From NCBI GenBank assembly GCA_028095005.1, contig CM051462.1:82967846-83031845 (forward strand): a stretch of DNA of 64,000 bases, written 5' to 3'. A model generated the notes under the pieces. The model saw nothing but the letters and a program-made list of their open reading frames with translations, searched no databases and had not been told where the DNA came from. This document shows, one piece after another, positions 56,472 to 64,000 of this stretch (its first letter is position 1; each line of letters begins with the position of its first letter). The translations under genes were made by a program, and so were the position numbers. This DNA is from Rhynchospora pubera. Taxonomy: Eukaryota; Streptophyta; Magnoliopsida; Poales; Cyperaceae.

Positions 56472-58000
56472 TGTTGTCCCTAATTTAAAGGCCTAGAGGG
56501 GGGGTGAATAGGCACAAAAGCAAAGTTCTAAACCGGTATGGTCAATATTTGGTTCAATTCAAACTTGGTCTAACACAAACAATCAAAACACAAGCAATTC
56601 ACAATTCAAGAAAGGTAAAGAGAGAAGAGAAGAAGTGACACGCGATATATTACGGAGTTCCGACCCGCTAGGAAGTGCTAGCCTTAGTCGTACGTCTCCG
56701 GGAGTTCCGCAACCTCGAAATGGGCGCGCTCCGTTCAATTCCACACGAACGGGACTACAAATTCGAACCAAATCACCTTGTTACAATCACTCTCAAGGTG
56801 GATTGGCCTAACTCAATTAAACAAGCTCAAACACTCAAGGGATTGAGGCTCTAACAAAATCACTCAACAAATCTAGCAATTAACACTAGTGGATTGGTTT
56901 GCACACTCTAATCTCAATGATTTTGCTAAAATAATGCTCAAACACAAGAGAAAGTAATGTCTAACTGGTTGGAGCTCAAAAGGGAGGAGTTTCAAAGGTT
57001 TCAAAAGTGTCTAAACAGTTCCAAGAGGCCCCATATATATAGAGGGCGCCAACAGCTCCAAAAACCAGTCAAAACAGACTCTACCGTTATACAACGCTAT
57101 ATGCCGTTGTACAACGCCGAAATAGCCGTTGAAAAATCAAACGGTCACAGACAATAACGTTGTGAGTTGTCAGAGCGTTGTGTAACGCTGTATAGCGTTG
57201 CACAACGCTTCAGCAAAAGTCCAAAGCAGAAGCTCGACAGTTCCGTTGGAACTTGTCAGAGCGTTGTGTAACGCTTGGTAGCGTTGCACAACGAAGTCAA
57301 GAAAAGAATCAAGGCAGAACTGACAAACTCAAACAATATTGTCAGAACGTCATACGACGCTGACTGGCGTCACACAACGTAGCCGTTGCACAACGCTATT
57401 CAGCGTTGCACTACGCGTCCAGAGCGACTGAGCGATGTCTGAGCGAAGTTTAGAGCGTCACACAACGCTACGATGCATGGAACATGGCAGCATGCATGCA
57501 GCATCGATGCTGATCGATGTCTGAGCAATGCAGAGTTGCCTGCTTCATTACTACGTTGTACAACGCTGAATAGCGTTACACAACATGGGAGCGGAAATGT
57601 TGTGTAACGTTACTTAGCGTTGCACAACGTTCTGACAAGGGGAAATAATAGATTTAACTGGTTTAAAAACAAATGAACTAACGCCTTGTCAGAGATTTTG
57701 CAATTTAAGAGCGAATTAACTCTACGTTGTGTAACGGCAACTGGCGTTGTATGACGCTGGACAGAAAAACTGAGCATTTTACCAGCAAATTGATTGAGAT
57801 TAGTTTAGAGTTTAATTAAACCTTAACTACTGATTCTAACTAGACCAAAGCAATCTCTTGAAGCTCCAAACTAAGTGCCACACTTGCTTTAATCCATTCT
57901 TCAATAAATCTAGCTATAAAGCACTAAAAAGAGATGTTAGTTTAAGGATTTCGGTGTTGTTTTGCAAATCGGCAAATCGAGAGAAAATGTTTAACCAACA
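56472..58000 (-). repeat. 5' LTR of the Sirevirus element
   Basis: 1529 bp, almost identical to 46346-47914. Differences seen are roughly a dozen substitutions, two tiny indels near the outer end, and the absence of 39 bp between aactaacg and ccttgtcagag (about 57682), which removes one palindrome pair. Confidence 0.93.
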
Positions 58001-58796
58001 AAATTTCAATTTTTTAGTATGACGGTCCAGAGTTGATTTAACGGTGCGACGATTTTTGGGTGAAAAAAGGGCAAAAAAACAGTGTGTATATGCGAACATC
58101 TGTGTCAAACTCATATGTATTCTTGTGTGTAGTACTACAGTACAAGTCGAAATTCTATGTTTTTTTTTAATATGCTAATAATCTGATATCTAATTTTTTT
58201 TAATATGCTAATAATCTATATTTTTTTAATATGTAATCTTAAAAAAAATTAAGTAAAGAGCACAATTAAATTAATAATCCCAATGTTATGTAATCTAACA
58301 GAAAGAAATTAAGAAAAGAGAATAACAAAGAAAAAGAGGATAACAAACAGTAAACACAAAAGCTAAAGAAAAAAATTACTTTGTATAATACATTAATACT
58401 ATAAATATAATATAAAATTATATCGTATAAAAAGCCTTTTGTCTCCATTTTTTCTCTGCAAAAATGATTTTTTTCGCTGAAATAACGGTGTTATTTTGGA
58501 AATGACACATTACGCATTTTTCTGATTTGAAACTGTAACGTTGGTGTGGTTTTGTCCGAAAAATCGAAATTTGGAAAATAACGCCGTTATTTCGACGAAA
58601 TTTAAAAGCTTGATTTTTAGTGAGGGATAATTTGGCCATTGGAAAAAAATAATGAGAAATTTTGTAATGGCATTTTTAGAATTTAGTATATTTTTAGAGA
58701 AATAGTGCAATTATATAATGACATAAATTTAATTAATAATTTAAGAATGACATTTCTCTGATTAACAAAATTCACAGTGACATAAAACTAATTATC

Positions 58797-59526
58797 TTTT
58801 TTTTTTTTTTTCTTTTTCTATGCTTCACATAATCACATTTTTGTTGTTGTCGTTCCCTTTGTCTCCGTTTCATTCGAAATGAAGTTGTCCAATTTAGCTT
58901 TTTTCCCCCCCGCTAATTATTCATATATGTTATTTTCACTCTTCATCATTGTTTATACGGGTTTTAATCGCACTATGCATTCTCTAACAGTCTAACTCAT
59001 TTTCCCTTGCTTTGCTTTTCAAATCAAGTGCTTACCTCTTTGTTTGTTTAAGGGCTAGCCTCCTTATCATCACCATTTCACCTCGCACTCAATGTCGCAT
59101 TCTTAAATTAAACTTTTTTCGAATTGTTCTCAAGCTCCTTCCAAAATTATTTTACTTTGAAAGTTCATCTGCTTGCCCTCAAGAAACTAAACGTAATCCA
59201 GATGACCAAAATTAAGTTTCATCTTAGGCCCCAAATCAATTAACTAAAATTTCCAATTGTTATTAGAAATCATTCATTTAATTAATTAACATGGTTGCTA
59301 TAAGAGGCATCTGAATGGAATATTTAGTCCATTTTTTTTTTATTGATTTGGGGCACATGTAAATTCATGTGGTTATGATGATTGAACTCACAAATTAATA
59401 ATGGTGCTGTATGTGTTGCATAAATCATTTTCGGTAATTTTATAAAAAATTGTATATGAGTAATTAATTTCATTAGGATATTATGGGATATCTGACATAA
59501 GCGGATTCCTAAAATTTTATGGGGGT
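58797..59526. other. Intergenic DNA, nothing recognised
   Basis: AT-rich DNA after a T-run at 58797-58810. No gene or element end was fixed. Confidence 0.4.
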
Positions 59527-59805
59527 TGCTAGTGTCAAACATAAACATATAGGACACGTACACTTGTCCAACGCGATGAAATTTTAATTTTTAAAATTGA
59601 AATGGCCGATCCAAACCGCACAAATTGTTCTGTGTTATAAAATCTTCATCGAAAAAAATAGTTAGAAAATATGAAAAAATATAAAATTTTATTATCAAAG
59701 ATATTTTAATATAGAGATCATATTGAGCGGTTTGGATCGACCGTTTGAAATTTTAATATGCTACGTTTGGATCGTGTTTGACGTCCTATATGTTTGATTC
59801 TAGCA
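59527..59805. mobile_element. 279-bp foldback MITE
   Basis: tgctagtgtcaaacataaac (from 59527) and, inverted, tgctagaatcaaacatatag (to 59805) are the ends. Pairing continues inward through atataggac, a gatccaaac word and aaattttaat to gatccaaaccgc. No flanking duplication was clear. Confidence 0.7.
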
Positions 59806-61693
59806 TTACTCAAATTTTATATGATTTTTGTTATACAACTATATGCATGGTATGGATTATGAGATAGTTACGTGTCCTATGAACAAAAATTCAAATTGTA
59901 CTATACGACTGAACTACTCAAATTATGAGTAAATATCTCGATTATATTGTTTCGGAGATTTTTATGTGGCCAAAAATAAGTAATCAGCCCTTTATTTATT
60001 GTCGTGGCAAACTAAAATGCGGTTGTGTGTTGCTTCACACCTTGGTTTGGTCAAATAGGTCTAGGAACGATGGTTGAGATGGTTGTGTAATAAATCGCTT
60101 TTTTTTTTTTTAATGAAAAGAGTGATGAATGAGCTCTCTTGTTTCCAAATAAAATAAAATAAAAACTGCTTCAAACAAAAAAGGACCTTGTAATGTAAAC
60201 TTGTAAAGTGCTCTTTGAAGAACTTGCTCTTCCTTCAATAGCACTGATCTTATGTGGCTGATAGATGCCTACAAAATAGGACGTGGCTATCCGTGGTCTA
60301 TAGCATGAGAATTACTTGATCCAGTACGTACACACATAGTCCTACAGAAAGAGTTACAGCAAATTAAATACGATTAGCATTGGCATACTTTCTCCCAAGT
60401 TAAAATATTTCTCTGTACCGATACTTGAGTAGAAATTTGTGCTGCATTTTCAAATCCTCTTTGCTACCAGTGTTCTATAAGTTCCTCTTTGGAGTTAAAT
60501 GTGTTGCATTTTTATTTTCAACTAATATCACATTTTTACTATTCAATGTCCATGTAAACATAATATTAGTTATATACTATAAAAATTTCGCAAAGTCTTG
60601 TCCTTACCGCAAAAAAAAACCCTTTTTTTTTTGACAAATTATGTAATTTTTAGTACAATGAAGAAAGTACAATAATGAACCCAGTAATCCTCGTAATAAT
60701 TATTTTTGAGCGAATTATTACTATAATCATTCCCCATTTTTACCCATTCATTAATTATTTTTTTCTTAATGCAACAAGGTTTTCGAAGCTTCATTTGATC
60801 TCATTATAAACTTAATTTAAAACCAAACTTAACTAATTAATTTAGGCAGCCCGCAAATTTTTATATCTCGACTCAAAAGGGGTTAATTGTTTATTTCAGC
60901 ACACAATCTTTTGAATGCAAGTTATTGCTAATTCGCTCAGTCGACGTCAATATTGGTCGCAGGTCCCATTCCGAGTAAAATTTTATTAATATTCGAAGAA
61001 GAAAGTACCTTGCTAGTTGGAACTGCAGTCCTGCTTTCATCATCATTTCCGAAATCAACTCCAATCTGTGAACAATGAAAGATCAGAGAGACAATATACT
61101 ACAGCACATTTACCATAAAAATCTCGTTTTAGTTCTTTCTAAAGTCCGTTCTTTCTGCTTTTGATAAGTGGTAACTGTGCATCTCCCTCCTCAACCGATA
61201 CCAGGTACTGAAATCTCTTGCTTTCTTAAGCTTAATTCAAGCAAAATTTGGAGTAAATCTCAGTATTATGACACTCAATTTTGTTTAGACGTGACACCAT
61301 TCCTTTCTGAAAGACTCTCGAAAATTGTAAATAATTGTGAAAAATTACCCGTACTGAAGCATACTGCGACTGTAGTCCCATGGCTAGTCTATTAACAACA
61401 ATGAATTATTGAAATTTTAACATTATTCGAGGATTGGAAAAAGAAATAGAAGACACAATAATTATTGGTCGAATATGCAGTTCTAATTGGGTAGTTGGGA
61501 ATTTGGGATGTCAGTTGGATACATAATGTTTCTGAGGGGGAGAAAAAATCCAACTTGTTCTGTGTATGATCATCTAATAATGAACCTAACTGCACAAAGT
61601 CCAGTAAAGATATTCATCTGCTTACCTTTATACGATCCTAAGGACATTTATTAGATTGGTTAGTTTTCCACGTATCTTTTATGTTTCTTTTTG
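59806..61693. other. 5' region of CNL3, no gene seen
   Basis: A T-run at 60093-60106 followed by aatgaaaagagtg may be another retroposon tail on the - strand. From about 61340 on, short blocks match the CNL2 upstream region. No coding exon is supported. Confidence 0.45.
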
Positions 61694-61804
61694 ACCTTCT
61701 CATATACCCTATGATCAGATGATTCTAGATATAGTGGCACCCCAATCTGAAGGCCACTTGCTAATTGGAGGGATGGAGGCTTAACGAGCCAGTTTATTTT
61801 CACA
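61694..61804 (+). promoter_or_regulatory. Conserved leader upstream of CNL3
   Basis: gaccttctcatataccctatgatcag and, further on, ctgaaggccac and gagccagttt match the CNL1 leader closely. The CAG at 61716-61718 is the proposed 5'-UTR splice acceptor, 86 bp before the ATG. Confidence 0.5.
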
Positions 61805-64000
61805 ATGTTATCAGCTATTGGTAGCGCATTTAATCTCACTCCCACATCCAGAAGAGATGGTCTGAAGGAAGATATTGAGAAGTTGGATAGAAAGCTAAGG
61901 TGGATTCAAGCGACAGTTGAAGAAGTTGAGAACAGGGAGATTCATGATGAGGCTGTCAAATTGTGGCTCCAAGAGCTTAAGTGTCTTGCAGGTGATGCCG
62001 AGGATGTCCTTGATGAGTGCCATTATGAGATCTTGCGGTGCCAGTTGGAAGTCAAACCAGCTGGAAGAGCAGTTCTGTCAGGTCAAGTGACTCATAGCAT
62101 ATCCAACAGTGCCATAATAAATTATGTCTCTTCCTATTTGTCGGACTCTGTTTCGCTGGAGATGGGTGAAAAGATTAGTCAAATAAACAGTAGATTTGAT
62201 GAAATCGCAAGAGACAGGGAAGCCCTGCGGTTGACAAATGAGGATGGAATGAGGAGAGTTGGCATCCCTTCCATAAACCTTTCTTCAACCAGCCACTTGT
62301 TGAGTAAAGACGGTATTTTTGGTAGGAGCCATGACAAGGAGGAAATTATAAACCTATTGTGCTCTGGTGTATTAGAGGATGATGAAATAAAATACCAGCT
62401 CAAAGTCATTCCAATATTAGGAATGGGGGGTATTGGCAAGACTACTGTGGCCCAGATGGTCTACAATGATCCTTTTGTTAAATCAAGGTTTGATGTGAAG
62501 GCATGGGTATATGTTTCTTCGGAATTTGATATTATTAGGCTTACAAAAGAGATTACTGAGTGTGTTACTGGAAAGCATGGTAATAGCTTTGACGGGTTCA
62601 GCAAGAACCAAGAGGTGCTTCTGAATGAGTTAGTTGGAAAGAGAATGCTTTTGGTACTTGATGATGTGTGGGATGTGACACAAGATGATTGGGAAACATT
62701 CTTTCTTCCATTAAGAGCTGCTCAGGTTGTGCGAGTGTTGGCGACAAGTAGGAATGAAGCTGTAACTGAGGCTTCCGATACAGTCTCTCCATACCGGCTT
62801 TATTTATTGCCCCAACGAGATTGTTTAAAATTGTTTTATCATTATGCATTTGGTGGGGAAGGAATGAGAGAAGGAGAATGTTCATTGGATAATGGTAAGG
62901 AAATAATCAAGAGGTGTGGCAGACTGCCTTTGGCAATTAAATGTATTGCCAGGGCTTTGCGATATAACAAAAACCAATATGTTTGGAGGGATATTTTGTA
63001 TAGTGAATTATGGGAATTTGATGAGTTTGATCCAATTTTTAGGTCACTTAAGATAAGCTACTATCATTTGCACCCAAAACTAAGAGATTGTTTCTTGTTT
63101 TGTTCCTTGTTTCCTAAAGGTTCTCGTCTTCGAAAAATTTCAATTATTTACATGTGGATTGCCCACGGGTTTGTTCTGCCTAAAGGAAGGAAAAGTGCAG
63201 AAGACATCGGGGAGGAGTATCTTGCTGAGTTGCAACTACGATTTTTCATAGAACCTTGTACAAAAGGTAGCTTTCGTTTGCATGATGTCATTTATGATCT
63301 TGCAAGATCTCTTTCTGGGGGTGAAATCCATACCATAATGGATGAAAAGTCAAGTGAGATACCTGAAAAAATTCGACATTTATATATAAAAAAAGGAAAC
63401 AACTCCTTCCAGTCCTTTAGACCTGAAAGGTTAAGGACATTATTTAATGCTCCTCTAAGTACCCATGGTTCTTTCATTGATCTCTACATGATATATGGTC
63501 AGTGCGTGTCCTTGGATTGATTGGTTCCAATGTACTTGCTTTGGCACATTCACCGCTAAAGCATCTGTGCTATCTTAAAATTATAGAATTCATGGATGAA
63601 ACCTTGCCAGAATCATTGTGCCTCCTTTACCATTTACAAACACTTGAAATAACTCGCTGCCCCAATTTAAAAGAGCTGCCTACAAACATTGCAAATCTAG
63701 TGAACCTCCGGTACCTTCACATCACGCATGTAGAAATTGAGGAACTTCCAGTGATGTTATGGAAAGTTCAAAATCTTCAGATGTTACGCCTCAAAGATTG
63801 TAACAATCTAAGAATGCTACCTTTGGGTATTAGTAAACTTAAATACCTACGAGTTTTACAGCTAAAGTCATGCAGACGGCTAGAAGAGTTACCTGCTGAC
63901 ACAGGAAGTCTCATCAACCTCTCACTTTTAGATGTTTCTTTCAGTGGGATAAGAACATTTCCTGCATCTATATGCCTGCTCAATTCAACAAAATTTATGC
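61805..64000 (+). pseudogene. CNL3: CC-NB-ARC-LRR gene with frameshift, runs off the window
   Basis: ATG 61805 opens a frame of 571 codons that ends at a TGA (63518-63520). Coiled coil 1-135 includes DAEDVLDECHYE. NB-ARC has GMGGIGKTT (206), LVLDDVW (283), CFLFCSLFPKG, LHDVIYDLA. The GLPL motif reads GRLPLA at about 372, with Arg for the second Gly. Compared with CNL1 and CNL2, two extra bases (ct in gatctctacatg, about 63482-63485) shift the frame just before the LRRs. From there LRR sequence continues in another frame (NIANLVNLRYLHI, SLLDVSFSGIRTFPASI) to the window edge. It may be a pseudogene, a truncated CC-NB-ARC protein, or an assembly error. Later exons lie outside. Confidence 0.85.

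Larger units (their letters stand above)
46346..58000 (-). mobile_element. Sirevirus-type Ty1-copia retrotransposon
   Basis: Two LTRs (46346-47914, 56472-58000) with TG...CA ends and the duplication aaatt (46341-46345, 58001-58005) bound an 11,655-bp element read on the - strand. Order: 5' LTR, tRNA-Met primer site, gag (786 codons), protease, integrase, RT, RNase H, a third ORF, two purine tracts, 3' LTR. Large size, a long two-knuckle gag, IYVDDIIFGSTN and SSEFEMSMMGELTFFLG in RT, several purine tracts and an ORF after pol all point to the Sirevirus (SIRE1/Maximus) group. LTRs differ at roughly 1% by eye plus one 39-bp gap, so insertion is recent compared with the element at 10025-22044. 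Four in-frame stops argue against full autonomy. Confidence 0.93.
45724..58796. mobile_element. Probable inverted-repeat element hosting the Sirevirus insertion
   Basis: Left of the Sirevirus, 45724-45950 repeats words such as tttatgccaccgtaaat, atatgtcattgtt, ttttttgccactataaa. Right of it, 58650-58796 contains the complements (cagtgacataaaac, gaatgacatttctctg, taatgacataaattt). The two ends align inverted at about 65-70% by eye. Both are bordered by T-runs (45709-45722 and 58797-58810), so a target duplication cannot be read. Without the insertion the element would be about 1.4 kb and non-coding. The class (MULE or foldback) is undecided. Confidence 0.5.

Overview
The window is a stretch of a flowering-plant nuclear genome. 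It is AT-rich, most of it is transposable-element DNA in nests, and its only convincing host genes are three paralogous CC-NB-ARC-LRR (CNL) disease-resistance genes on the + strand (28.5-32.7 kb, 39.5-44.2 kb, and 61.8 kb to the window end). The species cannot be named from the sequence. No rRNA gene, tRNA gene, CRISPR array or prokaryotic feature was seen.

Left part (1-26.2 kb): a CACTA terminus ends at 1880. A ~4 kb solo LTR (TSD caatc) fills 3147-7099. A degenerate Ty1-copia element on the - strand (10025-22044, TSD taaaa) has itself been hit by a solo LTR (10638-12464, TSD atagc) and by a Mutator-like element with long TIRs (14139-19066, 9-bp TSD). That MULE carries another long solo LTR (14881-18461, TSD attat). 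Removing the insertions leaves a copia element of about 5.25 kb. A complete non-autonomous CACTA element (22679-26177, TSD ctc) follows and appears to carry captured host-gene sequence.

Middle part (26.2-45.2 kb): a 5'-truncated LINE abuts the first CNL gene. The region between CNL1 and CNL2 holds a tRNA-derived SINE, an LTR-like block, and MITEs inserted inside one another, with 3-bp duplications readable at each level. CNL1 and CNL2 can each be modelled as four exons with consistent splice phases. Both continue past the LRRs into a non-LRR C-terminal extension. In CNL2 this extension includes four tandem 8-residue acidic repeats and a strongly acidic last exon.

Right part (45.2-64 kb): a nearly intact, young-looking Sirevirus-type copia element (46346-58000, TSD aaatt) sits inside what looks like an older inverted-repeat element. 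It has ~1.55 kb LTRs, a large gag, a pol broken by in-frame stops, a third ORF downstream of pol, and many palindromes around CGTTGTACAACG in the LTRs and between pol and the third ORF. The third CNL gene begins at 61805, carries a 2-bp frameshifting insertion near 63483, and runs off the window.

The three CNL genes share coding sequence and also about 110 bp upstream of the ATG, so they arose by duplication of a unit that included the promoter-proximal region. TE insertions then spread the copies over more than 35 kb. Exon models, captured-gene calls and family assignments are inferences. The TE boundaries rest on terminal motifs plus target-site duplications read directly from the sequence.
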